Shown in pieces: positions 48,933 through 58,018 of a DNA stretch of 64,000 bases. Location of the stretch: assembly GCA_013214965.1 (NCBI GenBank), contig JABSRU010000008.1:62001-126000 (forward strand). Reading direction: 5' to 3'. Origin of the DNA: Gammaproteobacteria bacterium. Its GTDB lineage: Bacteria; Pseudomonadota; Gammaproteobacteria; Enterobacterales; Psychrobiaceae. Position 1 is the first letter of the stretch. Each line of letters begins with the position of its first letter. The position numbers were made by a program, and so were the translations under genes. Below the pieces are notes generated by a model. The model was not told where the DNA came from. It worked only from the letters and a program-made list of their open reading frames with translations, and made no database searches.

Positions 48933-49616
48933 TTACTCCGTTAATAGGTTGAATTGGTAGATAATATTTAGTAATGCCTGACGCGCTGGCCGTCGATCGG
49001 TTGGTAAATCGACCACCAGCTTGATGAGATCTTCAAGATGGTCAATGTCATAACTTGGTAATATGTAGTCAATGTTTCGCTGTTGAGCTTGGCACAATTG
49101 CGAGATAGCTTCAGACAATTTCTCACTACTCCAGGGCAGTGAATCTAGCAGTGGCCACGGCACGTTATTGGCTAAAATAGTCACGCCACCATCGTCGGCA
49201 TGACTAAATACCATGTCGTGATGGTTTAACGAGGCGATGGTGGCTTGGTAATGCTCGAGCGTTAACATGGGCGCATCGGTGCCAATAAATACCAATTGTT
49301 GATGTCCCATGTGTCGCAGTTTGTTATCGACAAAATTAAGTCGCTGACCTAAATTACCTGAGAGCCCGATTGGCAGTTGTGCAATGATGTCGGCATTGGC
49401 CATTAACGACTGTGCCCAAATAAGATCTCGATGTTCACTACAGGCAATAAAGACTGAACCCGGCCACTGATAGGCATCCTCAATGGCACAAGCTAATAAC
49501 GCCTCGGCGATCAACAAAGCATGCTCCGCGCCAATCTCTTGAGCGAGTCGTTGCTTGCCTTGACCTAAGGTCGGCCTTTTACAAAAAATCACTAAGCTTG
49601 CTGATGTTAAACTCAT
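48933..49616 (-). CDS. DUF2064 (TIGR04282-type) GT-A transferase
   Basis: A 227-residue nucleotidyl/glycosyltransferase-fold protein. N-terminal LVIFCKRPTLGQGKQRLA, central FIGTDAPMLT (Asp metal motif) and DDGGV are the family signatures. Members next to arsM are commonly named arsenosugar biosynthesis glycosyltransferases. The ATG at 49616 overlaps the previous stop as TAATG, so translation is coupled. Substrate unknown; it could attach the arsenoribosyl group or activate a sugar. Confidence 0.82.
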   Translation of the reverse strand: MSLTSASLVIFCKRPTLGQGKQRLAQEIGAEHALLIAEALLACAIEDAYQWPGSVFIACSEHRDLIWAQSLMANADIIAQLPIGLSGNLGQRLNFVDNKLRHMGHQQLVFIGTDAPMLTLEHYQATIASLNHHDMVFSHADDGGVTILANNVPWPLLDSLPWSSEKLSEAISQLCQAQQRNIDYILPSYDIDHLEDLIKLVVDLPTDRRPARQALLNIIYQFNLLTE

Positions 49617-50461
49617 TATGGCTCCGTACGTTGTTGGTTTAATTGCCACTGATAGCTAAATTTAGGTTGAGCTTGGTAATTTTTGAGCTGTTGTTGCAGC
49701 GATGGCCTAGCATAGTGATTGATATGTTTAAGTAGCTCGGCTTGATCAGCCCCAAAGTCATCAGAAAACCAATGGTAAATACTCGACAAAATCAAGGTTT
49801 GATGGCTAAACCTTACGCCTTTGGTTTGATTAATAAAGCGCGTGGCCGCGTGATCTAATTGTTGTTCGATATGGCTTGAACTAAAGGCTTTTAATCCAAG
49901 ATCTGGGCAGCTAGTGCTGGCGCAATTAATCACATAATGGATCCGGGGATCTTGCCAGATTGCTCTTAAAATCTTATGTTCAATCTGGTTTAAGCTCAGT
50001 TGTTGGCCACTAATAATCAGTTGTGGAATGTTCCATGGCCCAGTAAAACCATCACCAATGTCTTTAATGGATGCGATCGGATAATGGTTTAAAATGAGGT
50101 TAACGGTTAGTGCATTGTATAAATTAATCCAATAGGCTAATTGTTCATTTTTATTATAATTTTGCGGATCAATGCTTTGCAATTGGTTGAGATAATCGGA
50201 TAATTTCTGTTGGTCTCGGGGCGAAACGTCTCGGTAATTGAACGTGCGCCCTTGCTCAAGATCCACCAGATAGGTAGTTAAGATATCTTGCCATAATTGA
50301 TGATTTATTTGTTGATGACTATGCTCATTACTGATTTGCCAAAAGGCAATAGGACTGGGACTAACAGCCTGATAAAGGGTATAACTTTTTTGGGCTAACA
50401 ACAGGCCTATCACCAATAGTAGTAATATGAGAAACTTTGCTGTGAGCGATAAATTTAGCAT
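49616..50461 (-). CDS. DUF547 protein with N-terminal membrane anchor
   Basis: A 281-residue protein with one membrane helix (about residues 7-24) and a DUF547 domain: YWINLYNALTV, VINCASTSCPDL with conserved His/Cys, and SSIYHWFSDDFG. DUF547 is a cysteine-peptidase-like fold of unknown reaction that often travels with arsM and DUF2064 genes. It probably acts outside the inner membrane. Confidence 0.85.
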   Translation of the reverse strand: MLNLSLTAKFLILLLLVIGLLLAQKSYTLYQAVSPSPIAFWQISNEHSHQQINHQLWQDILTTYLVDLEQGRTFNYRDVSPRDQQKLSDYLNQLQSIDPQNYNKNEQLAYWINLYNALTVNLILNHYPIASIKDIGDGFTGPWNIPQLIISGQQLSLNQIEHKILRAIWQDPRIHYVINCASTSCPDLGLKAFSSSHIEQQLDHAATRFINQTKGVRFSHQTLILSSIYHWFSDDFGADQAELLKHINHYARPSLQQQLKNYQAQPKFSYQWQLNQQRTEP

Positions 50462-51189
50462 GAGCTACGCTGGCTTATTTTTTCTTGGCTAAAACGTAGC
50501 TTAGCAATCATCGATAAAATACCAATGCCAGCCTTGACCGAGCCCACTAGGGTGCCACTGATTTTCGATTGGCCAATGCGGATCTTCGAATCAACCGCAT
50601 ACTCATTGATCTGCATTTGACCGATAATGGCTTTAATCTGCATTTCAACGGTCCAGCCAAAGGTTAGATCACGCATGTTTAATTTTTGTAATGATGAATA
50701 ACGGATTGCTCGAAACGGACCTAAATCGCTTACTTGATACTGCCAAAATAGTTTAATTAAACGCGCTGCAAGCCAGTTGCCAAAACGTTGTGGTGTGGTA
50801 AGAGCGCCGGGTTCAATAATCCCTAGGGTTCGACTGCCAATGGCCAAATCATCACCGTTAACGACTCCGGTTAGCAATGGTATCGCCTGTTCAGCCCAGC
50901 AAGAATCATCACCGTCAACAAAGAGCACAATATCGCAAGGGGGTAAATGAGCGATGGCGGTTAAACACGCAATGCCATAACCTGGGGTTGTTTGTCTAAC
51001 GACTTGTGCACCCGCGTCGATAGCGACCTTGGCGGTATAATCGGTTGAGCCATTGTCACAGACCATCACGCAGTCGATAACCTGTTGTTGCTCGGCTTGC
51101 AATAGCAATAAACTCTCCACCACAATACCGATGGCATGTTGTTCGTTTAGCGCAGGGATCACAACTGCAATTTTTTGACCTTTATACAT
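50455..51189 (-). CDS. GT2 glycosyltransferase, dolichyl/polyprenyl-phosphate-sugar synthase-like
   Basis: A 244-residue soluble GT-A enzyme: VVIPALNEQHAIG at the N-terminus, DNGSTDYTAK, and the metal motif VDGDDS; later DLGPFRAIRY and TVEMQIKA fit the DPM1-like subgroup. Such enzymes move a sugar from a nucleotide to a polyprenyl phosphate, giving the donor for GT-C enzymes like the one two genes upstream. Overlaps both neighbours by 7-8 bp. Confidence 0.85.
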   Translation of the reverse strand: MYKGQKIAVVIPALNEQHAIGIVVESLLLLQAEQQQVIDCVMVCDNGSTDYTAKVAIDAGAQVVRQTTPGYGIACLTAIAHLPPCDIVLFVDGDDSCWAEQAIPLLTGVVNGDDLAIGSRTLGIIEPGALTTPQRFGNWLAARLIKLFWQYQVSDLGPFRAIRYSSLQKLNMRDLTFGWTVEMQIKAIIGQMQINEYAVDSKIRIGQSKISGTLVGSVKAGIGILSMIAKLRFSQEKISQRSSC

Positions 51190-53533
51190 TTTTTATCTCA
51201 ACTGTTGGTTTAGCTTGGCGTTGGGCAATTTGGACTGGACTTGCGGCCAGTCGATCTATCTTGATGATGGCAGCTGTGGTGCGATCAATTTCAGCAAAGG
51301 TTAAAGTGCCCGTCGGGCACACTTGAACACAAGCCGAACAGCGTACACATTGCGGATCTGTCATTGGCTGGCCTTTGTTGGCAAACGCCATCACATCAAT
51401 ACCTTGATGGCAGACGCTCGAACATTGATTACAACTAATGCATTTAGATTTTTCACTGATGATTGCAAATCGACTAAAGCGACTATAAATGTGCATTAGT
51501 GCCGCTAGCGGGCAGGCAAAACGACACCAAGTGCGACCGGAATACTTAAAATATAATCCGAAGCCTAATACCCCGGCTAAAAATATATCCACTAGCCACT
51601 TGTAGCTCACCGGATTGACTAATTGATAATCTTTGTTTTCCCCTTTGAGTAATAAGCTAAACATGTGATTCATCCAACTCTCGGGATAAACCCAACCGAG
51701 AATACGGATCACTAATAAGACGCAGGCAATCAATAAAATGAGCTGTCCTAACATATTGAGCTTATTCCATTTTGGACCATGGGGCATTTTATGCCGCTGT
51801 TGATCGCCCATGGTTTCGGCCATCGCACCACAGGAACAAATCCAGCTGCAATAAGCGCCTTTGCCCCATTTAAAGACAATTAATGGAATAATCACTAGGG
51901 TTTGAGTGGCTGCAATGATTAACCAAGGCCACTGTGGCTGATCGGTAAATACCGTGTAAACGCCGAGTGGCCAGGCAAAAATAAAGCTGTAGGCATGCCA
52001 GTAAGCACGAGGATGTCCCCAGTCAGGCCAATGATGGGCGGCTAATTCTTGGGCTGAGATATAACTGGGAAATAAGCCATCGGCAATGCTTTTGCCAATA
52101 CCACTATCAAATGCGCCATTGTAACCAAGCAAGGGTAAAATTATTTCCGGTAATAAAAATAATGGGAATAATTGAATCAAGAATAATACCGTGGTTTGTA
52201 CGGTGACATAGGGTGTGTTACGGCGTTTAATCCGTTGCCAACCAAAGACGCCAATTAAAAGGGTATAAAGTACCGTGTAATAGAAGGAACGACTTTTTAG
52301 GGAGACAGCAATGGTACCGACTAAAGTACTGCGATCATTGACTTGTATTTGCCACCATTCTCCCAGACCACCGATTAATGCTGGCATTTGGTCAGGGTAA
52401 GAAAAACTGCCCCACAAACTATTTAAAAAACCATAGCTTTTCCAGTCATACATTGCCGCTAGCGCGATAATAAACAGCGCTAAATAAAGCCAACCCAGTG
52501 GACTACTTTCACCGCTAATGGTTATGTTTGATTTTCTAAAGAAATTTAACGGCGCTTCTCGGCCGGTCGCCAGCAATATATGGTCGTTGGCGAGAGTTTC
52601 TTGTGCGCCATCTTGTTTGGTTAATATGGCAGTGGTGGTGGTAATTTGGGTTAGGTTCGTTGCCATTTTTAATTGGATTTTGTCTTGATCTACCAAGGTG
52701 TTGATCCGATCAATGTTTTCCGGTTTAGCGCGGGAGAATTCAGGTTGACGATAAGAGAGTGTCACCTTGGCATGACTTTGTGCGGTCGCAATCGCCGCTT
52801 CTAAGGCGCTATCACCGCCACCGACGATCAGTAAGTCACGATCGCGATAAATGGTCGGGTCAATTAAGCGATTGCTGACTTTATCGAGATTTTCACCCAC
52901 AATATTTAATTTTCGGTAATTGCCAGAACGACCAATCGCCACAATAACGCGATGGGCTTTTAATGTTTTTCCGCCTTGTAGGATCACGTCAATCGTCGTA
53001 CCGTGCTGTTTTAGATGACTGACTTTAACTAATTCAAGCTCAATTTTTTGATCGCTAATGGTTGCTTTAAGCTCGGCTAATAAATTTTCTTTATGACTGA
53101 CCTTATCTGAAAACTGTAACAGCCCTGCGGGTTTCATGGCAGTAGGGTAGGTGAAGATAGGTTTTTTATTGGGGAAATTAACCAGAGTTGAAAATGGTTG
53201 ATTCGCTTCTAATAACTTAAAATTTAACGATTGCTGCTTGGCTTCGATAGCTGCGGCATAACCACTAACCCCGCCACCAATAATGATAAGATCTGCGATA
53301 TCATCGGTGATAGTTCGACTTGAAAAATTAGCTTCGTTGACAATAGACTGTACTGCTTTGACACCGGTGTCAGCGGCAAATTTGAGTAACGGGACACCGG
53401 TTAAATCACCCACCACATAAACACCTTTGACATTGGTGGTGCCGTTAGCATTAATCAGTGGTTGTTTCTCAATTTCACTACTGGGCCAGCGACCATGTAA
53501 CCAATCGCTATAATTTGATATTAGGTTAATCAT
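51182..53533 (-). CDS. Membrane flavo-iron-sulfur oxidoreductase (NAD(P)-binding plus NapH/NosR-like)
   Basis: A 783-residue fusion. The first 60 residues end in VYVVGDLTGVPLLKFAADTG, a pattern normally found at the end of thioredoxin-reductase-like flavoproteins. Then come an FAD site IIGGGVSGYAAAIEA and an NAD(P) site LIVGGGDSALEAA (about residues 80-350). The second half has about six membrane helices and Cys motifs CSWICSCG and WCRFACPL as in NapH/NosR, then two ferredoxin clusters (CISCNQCSSVCHQG, CVRCSACVQVCPTG). It may pass electrons from NAD(P)H across the membrane. Acceptor unknown. I use ATG 53533, overlapping the preceding gene by 8 bp. Confidence 0.82.
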   Translation of the reverse strand: MINLISNYSDWLHGRWPSSEIEKQPLINANGTTNVKGVYVVGDLTGVPLLKFAADTGVKAVQSIVNEANFSSRTITDDIADLIIIGGGVSGYAAAIEAKQQSLNFKLLEANQPFSTLVNFPNKKPIFTYPTAMKPAGLLQFSDKVSHKENLLAELKATISDQKIELELVKVSHLKQHGTTIDVILQGGKTLKAHRVIVAIGRSGNYRKLNIVGENLDKVSNRLIDPTIYRDRDLLIVGGGDSALEAAIATAQSHAKVTLSYRQPEFSRAKPENIDRINTLVDQDKIQLKMATNLTQITTTTAILTKQDGAQETLANDHILLATGREAPLNFFRKSNITISGESSPLGWLYLALFIIALAAMYDWKSYGFLNSLWGSFSYPDQMPALIGGLGEWWQIQVNDRSTLVGTIAVSLKSRSFYYTVLYTLLIGVFGWQRIKRRNTPYVTVQTTVLFLIQLFPLFLLPEIILPLLGYNGAFDSGIGKSIADGLFPSYISAQELAAHHWPDWGHPRAYWHAYSFIFAWPLGVYTVFTDQPQWPWLIIAATQTLVIIPLIVFKWGKGAYCSWICSCGAMAETMGDQQRHKMPHGPKWNKLNMLGQLILLIACVLLVIRILGWVYPESWMNHMFSLLLKGENKDYQLVNPVSYKWLVDIFLAGVLGFGLYFKYSGRTWCRFACPLAALMHIYSRFSRFAIISEKSKCISCNQCSSVCHQGIDVMAFANKGQPMTDPQCVRCSACVQVCPTGTLTFAEIDRTTAAIIKIDRLAASPVQIAQRQAKPTVEIKNV

Positions 53534-54887
53534 AAGCAGTCTCCCGGTGGGATAAGAATCGTGCGAAAGCACAAAGGTATAGCAGCCCCAATAACACGAC
53601 GGGCCACATGGCTGGCTGCCAAACCTGACAACATAGAAATTGATCGAGCACTTGGTAAGTGAATGGCATCAGGATTAACCAAGCGAGTAAATAGCCATTA
53701 GGTTGCAGCGCAACTAAGGGAACAAGTGGCATTAAATACCAAGGAAAAACCACGGGACTAAGGATTAAAGGTAAAGCCAATGACAAGGATAAACACATTA
53801 AGATCCGTGGGTTTTGGCTGGTGGTTGTTTTTCTTTGGCTAAAGCAGGTATAAGCAATACCCGTTGCCATTAGAGCGCCAAAGATCACAACGCCGATTAA
53901 AGTATGATCAAATGCTAGATAATCGAGCAAGCTAAATAGCGGCGATCCAAAGCGCCATTTATCAAAAAACACACCAATACTGCCGATGGGGTGATAACCT
54001 AATGCGATAGTGATGCCATAGCCACTGATGATGATACCCAAACAACAGCCGACTAATTTCACGGCTGATTTAAGTGGTGATAGCGCAAAAAATAACGGCA
54101 ACAACAACATCAATGGCAGCACTTTTAACAGCATACCGACCCCAATAATCGCACCACAACTCGCTGTTTTACGACATTGCCAGGCATAAACGGCGCAAAT
54201 CACCGCTAAGGTTGATAATGCATCGAGATGCAGCCCGCCACCGGTTTCTAAAATAAGCAAAGGAGAAAGGGCTACTAAGGGGAGATGTTGTAGGCTATTG
54301 TTTTTTTTCAATACTAGAGCACTGACCCAAACCGTGAAGAGGCCAGCGACGAGTAAGATAATTTTCCAAATCCATTGCGCATGTTCAATTCCGCCGGCGG
54401 CGGCCAATGAAAATATTGCCAATGCCAATGGCGGATAAAGAGTGACGTAAGCGGCATGCTCATTGGGCGGTTGCCATTGTGCGCGTAGCGTGGCTAATGC
54501 GTGATCATCATGACTGAGACGATAAGGATCAAAGCCTTCATAAGCAATACGGCCGTCAAACAAATAGCGGTCGACATCATTGGAAGTATAAGGTTCGAGG
54601 TTGAGCAATAATATTCTGGCTAATATTGCCACTAAAAACAAACAACGATAACCTCTGAACTGCTGAGATTTTGGCGATAAAAACCAAGCACCTAACATGA
54701 AAAATGCCATTAACGTATATTGAACAATGGTATAAAAACCAAGTTGGTTCGAGGTGGTTAATGGTGTGGCAAGACTGGATAGATAATAACTGCTAGCCGT
54801 TAATAACAACACACCGAGCAAACAGCCATAATATAACGATGACTTAATTCGCGGTTGCTCGATCAATTGGCTTAGCAATAATTTCAT
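53526..54887 (-). CDS. GT-C (GT87-like) polyprenyl-phosphate-dependent glycosyltransferase
   Basis: A 453-residue membrane protein with about ten to twelve helices. The first large loop contains SNDVDRYLFDGRIAYEGFDPYRL, here cited in parts (NDVDRYLFDG, GFDPYRL), the acidic catalytic loop of mannosyl/glucosyl-transferring GT-C enzymes. It uses lipid-linked sugars on the outer face of the membrane. Context suggests the DPM-like GT2 of the same operon supplies the donor. Confidence 0.8.
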   Translation of the reverse strand: MKLLLSQLIEQPRIKSSLYYGCLLGVLLLTASSYYLSSLATPLTTSNQLGFYTIVQYTLMAFFMLGAWFLSPKSQQFRGYRCLFLVAILARILLLNLEPYTSNDVDRYLFDGRIAYEGFDPYRLSHDDHALATLRAQWQPPNEHAAYVTLYPPLALAIFSLAAAGGIEHAQWIWKIILLVAGLFTVWVSALVLKKNNSLQHLPLVALSPLLILETGGGLHLDALSTLAVICAVYAWQCRKTASCGAIIGVGMLLKVLPLMLLLPLFFALSPLKSAVKLVGCCLGIIISGYGITIALGYHPIGSIGVFFDKWRFGSPLFSLLDYLAFDHTLIGVVIFGALMATGIAYTCFSQRKTTTSQNPRILMCLSLSLALPLILSPVVFPWYLMPLVPLVALQPNGYLLAWLILMPFTYQVLDQFLCCQVWQPAMWPVVLLGLLYLCAFARFLSHRETAYD

Positions 54888-54896
54888 AACGGCTAC

Positions 54897-56381
54897 TTAT
54901 TTCGACAACTGATAGTAGCTGCGTAAGCTACTAATGGCAGTGGTCATAAACCCTAAGGTCAGCACTAAAATAAAGGGCAACATAAACCAATGTTGATTAT
55001 CGATAGCCCATAGCAGCACGATTAAATAAATAACCGCGATGAAAAATTCAAAGATCGCGCCCTTAGGGGGAATGGCTTGATAAGCCGGAAGTGAAATATT
55101 GGTTAAGCTACTCTTTGGCTTTAGTTGCTGTAAATCACCGGTTTTTGGGGTGCGAATAAAGTCACTTTTCTTGCCTAATAAGGCGTCTAATCCGGCACGT
55201 GAGTTGTTAATTGCTAGCTGAATTCCCAGTAGCATTAAGCTGGGTAATTTGAAAAAAGCACTGCGTTTTGAACGCCCGAGTACCACTTGACCAAAATATA
55301 GGTACATTAGGTGGCCACCCGATGACATCACCAGCAATGGAATATCTAACCACCAAATATTAATAAAATCATGCTGATTACGCAGGTATAAACTGGGTAC
55401 TAAAAAGAATAAGGTATCAATTAACATCACCAAATAAGCGAGATTGTTTGATAAGTGAAAGGTCGATTCTATCTTTTTACTTAATGGAATTTTTGCTTTC
55501 CACACCGAGGGCAGCATCTTTTTCATCACTTGAACCCCGCCTTTAGCCCAACGGTATTGTTGGCTTTTAAAAGCATTCATGTCGGCGGGTAATTCACCAG
55601 GGCAGGTAACGTTGTTAAGGTAAACCATTTTCCAACCAGCGAGTTGAGCGCGATAACTAAGATCGAGATCTTCAGTTAGGGTATCAGCGCTCCAATGACC
55701 AGCATCAATGATCGCCGTCGTGCGCCAAATTCCTGCGGTGCCATTAAAATTAAAGAACATATCGCTCGCACAGCGAACTTGTTGTTCAAGGGCAAAGTGG
55801 GCATCTAACATAATGGCTTGGGTTTTGGTTAACAAACTACGGTCGCGGTTTAAATGTTCCCAACGCAATTGCACCATCGCAACATCGGGTTGGCTGAAAT
55901 GGTGAATACTGTCGAGTAAGGTGCCGGGAGCAGGAATAAAATCTGCGTCAAAAATAGCAATAAATTCACCGCTGGCACTCGCCATCGCATCTTTGAGTGC
56001 ACCGGCCTTAAACCCTTGGCGTTTTAGACGTTGTACATGCTCAATATTGTGCCCTTGTTGCTGATAATGGCTGACTCGTTCGGCGATTAGCGCGCTGGTG
56101 TCATCGTCAGAGTCGTCGACAATTTGTATTTGTAAACGATCGGCGGGGTATTGAAGCAAGACAATGGCATCAACAACTCTTTTTGCTACCAAACGTTCAT
56201 TGTACAACGGGATTTGTACCGTGATTCTTGGGAGCTCAGTAAAGTTGATTGGGGACTTTACATGATGTTTTCGATATTTAAACCACCGAATAATCATTGA
56301 GACACGATGCAAGCCAAATAGGCACAAGATGGCGAGCAGCACAAAATGAACAATAAGCATTAACGAGCTGATAAAAGACAT
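54897..56381 (-). CDS. Processive GT2 membrane glycosyltransferase (cellulose/mannan synthase-like)
   Basis: A 494-residue protein with helices near 5-25 and in the C-terminal third. GT2 motifs: VQIPLYNE, VDDSDDDT, FDADF, TEDLDL and QQYRWAKGG (the QxxRW of processive synthases). Closest in style to glucomannan/CslA-type synthases. The ATG at 56381 is 4 bp after the upstream stop; the frame runs 30 codons further up into that gene and is not used. Confidence 0.87.
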   Translation of the reverse strand: MSFISSLMLIVHFVLLAILCLFGLHRVSMIIRWFKYRKHHVKSPINFTELPRITVQIPLYNERLVAKRVVDAIVLLQYPADRLQIQIVDDSDDDTSALIAERVSHYQQQGHNIEHVQRLKRQGFKAGALKDAMASASGEFIAIFDADFIPAPGTLLDSIHHFSQPDVAMVQLRWEHLNRDRSLLTKTQAIMLDAHFALEQQVRCASDMFFNFNGTAGIWRTTAIIDAGHWSADTLTEDLDLSYRAQLAGWKMVYLNNVTCPGELPADMNAFKSQQYRWAKGGVQVMKKMLPSVWKAKIPLSKKIESTFHLSNNLAYLVMLIDTLFFLVPSLYLRNQHDFINIWWLDIPLLVMSSGGHLMYLYFGQVVLGRSKRSAFFKLPSLMLLGIQLAINNSRAGLDALLGKKSDFIRTPKTGDLQQLKPKSSLTNISLPAYQAIPPKGAIFEFFIAVIYLIVLLWAIDNQHWFMLPFILVLTLGFMTTAISSLRSYYQLSK

Positions 56382-56385
56382 TAGA

Positions 56386-57210
56386 TTAATAGACCTTTGT
56401 GATGCCAAGTTGAATCGAATTACCTTGAAGGGTGTTGTCACCATAAATTTCACGGGTAAAAGTGAGTTCAATGCCGTAGCCCTTGAGTGCTCCTTGTTGG
56501 TTGAAATTCCAGCCGGTGGTTAGTTCTAATTTTCCAGAATCAGACGCTAACGGATTGGATAAATTTTGGCTTATTTGAGAGCCGGGGTCAGAGTTGTTGG
56601 CACTTAAAATCCCATCGAGTTTGGTTCTAAAATAGAGGTTTTTATTAACACTAAAACCGTATTCAAATAAATAACGATACTCATCTGATGGTGCGCCCGA
56701 ACGTAAACGATACCCTAATTCGATACCGACATAACCATATTGATTTAAACTTTTACCGAATAAAACTTTCGCTTCATAGTCTTCTTGATGATTACCAAGG
56801 CCATCTTCTTTGTCATACAAAAAAGGTGTTTTGATCAGTAATGAGGTCGATAACACAAAAGGTTCAGCCTGCCATTGATAACGCAGCCCTAACTCGGTAT
56901 CACTAAACCCACTGGCGTGACTTTTTCCAATAATGGCATCGTCTTGGTCATAGGACTGATGCAGCAATGAGCCATATAATGCAAAACTACGACCTAAGCC
57001 ATATTCAGCGTAAAGCGAGGTATTTGTACTGTCGAATTCTTTAAAGGAAGGGTTGTTACCAAGATAGGTTGTTGAGTGATAAGTTGCATAACCTAGCTTG
57101 GTATAGCCAGTCCCTTTGGCGCCAACCCAAGCACCTGCCGATGCTTGAAATGAACATGTGATAGCCGACAATGTTAATAATGCCGATGTTAATCCGTGAT
57201 GATTCTTCAT
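56386..57210 (-). CDS. Outer-membrane beta-barrel protein, function unknown
   Basis: A 274-residue protein with a signal peptide cut near QASAGAW. The rest consists of alternating amphipathic strands rich in Tyr, Gly and Ser (YTKLGYATYH, LGLRYQWQ, GIELGYRLR) and ends in an aromatic residue pattern, QLGITKVY, as in barrel proteins. It is the first gene of the arsM operon and may be a porin or exporter for its product. I cannot assign a family. Confidence 0.72.
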   Translation of the reverse strand: MKNHHGLTSALLTLSAITCSFQASAGAWVGAKGTGYTKLGYATYHSTTYLGNNPSFKEFDSTNTSLYAEYGLGRSFALYGSLLHQSYDQDDAIIGKSHASGFSDTELGLRYQWQAEPFVLSTSLLIKTPFLYDKEDGLGNHQEDYEAKVLFGKSLNQYGYVGIELGYRLRSGAPSDEYRYLFEYGFSVNKNLYFRTKLDGILSANNSDPGSQISQNLSNPLASDSGKLELTTGWNFNQQGALKGYGIELTFTREIYGDNTLQGNSIQLGITKVY

Positions 57211-57325
57211 TTCGATATCCTCTATTGGCCGTGATCATTAATTAATCAAGTTGGTGTTATTGGCAAATTAAAGGATAAAAAATAGCAATACAAGGGAATT
57301 GAATGGCGAAGGGCTAAACGTTATT

Positions 57326-57358
57326 TTTGCGTCATAATTTCGTGATAGTTCTGTGATA
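57326..57358. repeat. Three 11 bp direct repeats upstream of the arsM operon
   Basis: On the minus strand: TATCACAGAAC, TATCACGAAAT and TATGACGCAAA, at 57358-57348, 57347-57337 and 57336-57326. Exact 11 bp spacing places them on one DNA face, as in PhoB boxes (11 bp repeats of the GTCATA type). The regulator is unknown. They are 116 bp or more before the barrel-protein start and about as far from the divergent pilin gene. Confidence 0.45.
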
Positions 57359-57478
57359 ATTGAACTGAAATTGGCTAAATTCACTCGAAATAACAAAATT
57401 AATCATCACTAATAATAGTTGACGTTTTGATGATATTTGTTCATGTTTGAGTGTCACAATAATGGAATGATTGATTGA

Positions 57479-58018
57479 ATGAAAGAAATCGAATTCGCTT
57501 CGATGCGCAATAAAGGTTTCACATTAATAGAATTGGTTATTGTGATGGTCGTGATTGGGATTTTGGCGGTAACCGCCGCTCCCAAGTTTATTAATTTTAA
57601 AACAGAAGCTCACATTGCTGTGCTTAATGGGATTAAGGTCAGTATTAATAGTATGGTGACTTTGTCACATATGAAAGCACGTATTAATAATCAAATCGGC
57701 AGTAGTGGTCAGGTGAAAATAGAGGGTACTTACTATGATTTACGCTATGGTTATCCAACATTTATTGGACGTGGTGTAGCCGATGGTACACTTGATAATG
57801 GCTATGGGATCCTGCAATTAATTGATATTTCAGATGGCAGCATTAGTTATGAAACACCTAATGCTTGGTATGGAATTTTTAAATTAACCGGGGCGTCAAA
57901 TCCCGAACAATGTGTCTTAACCTATTTTACTGCCGAATTACATCGCGGTCCAATTGTTGGTCCTTTTGATAAAAATGGCACCCCCGTCGGCGTGGCCAAT
58001 TCAACATCAGGTTGCTAA
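57479..58018 (+). CDS. Type IV pilin-like protein, MshA-like
   Basis: A 179-residue prepilin. The leader ends RNKG before FTLIELVIVMVVIGILAVTAAPKF, the motif of MSHA-type pilins. C-terminal Cys (EQCVL and final GC) may form a disulfide loop. An inner ATG at 57503 would give a short 5-residue leader and is equally possible; neither has a good ribosome binding site. No other pilus genes are adjacent, so it depends on pilD and an assembly system elsewhere. Its last codons overlap the convergent GGDEF-EAL gene by 12 bp. Confidence 0.8.
   Translation: MKEIEFASMRNKGFTLIELVIVMVVIGILAVTAAPKFINFKTEAHIAVLNGIKVSINSMVTLSHMKARINNQIGSSGQVKIEGTYYDLRYGYPTFIGRGVADGTLDNGYGILQLIDISDGSISYETPNAWYGIFKLTGASNPEQCVLTYFTAELHRGPIVGPFDKNGTPVGVANSTSGC

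Noticed and set aside
57211-57478. ArsR operator before the arsenic operon
   Set aside because: I found no convincing ArsR-type inverted repeat; only the 11 bp direct repeats stand out, and no arsR gene is nearby.
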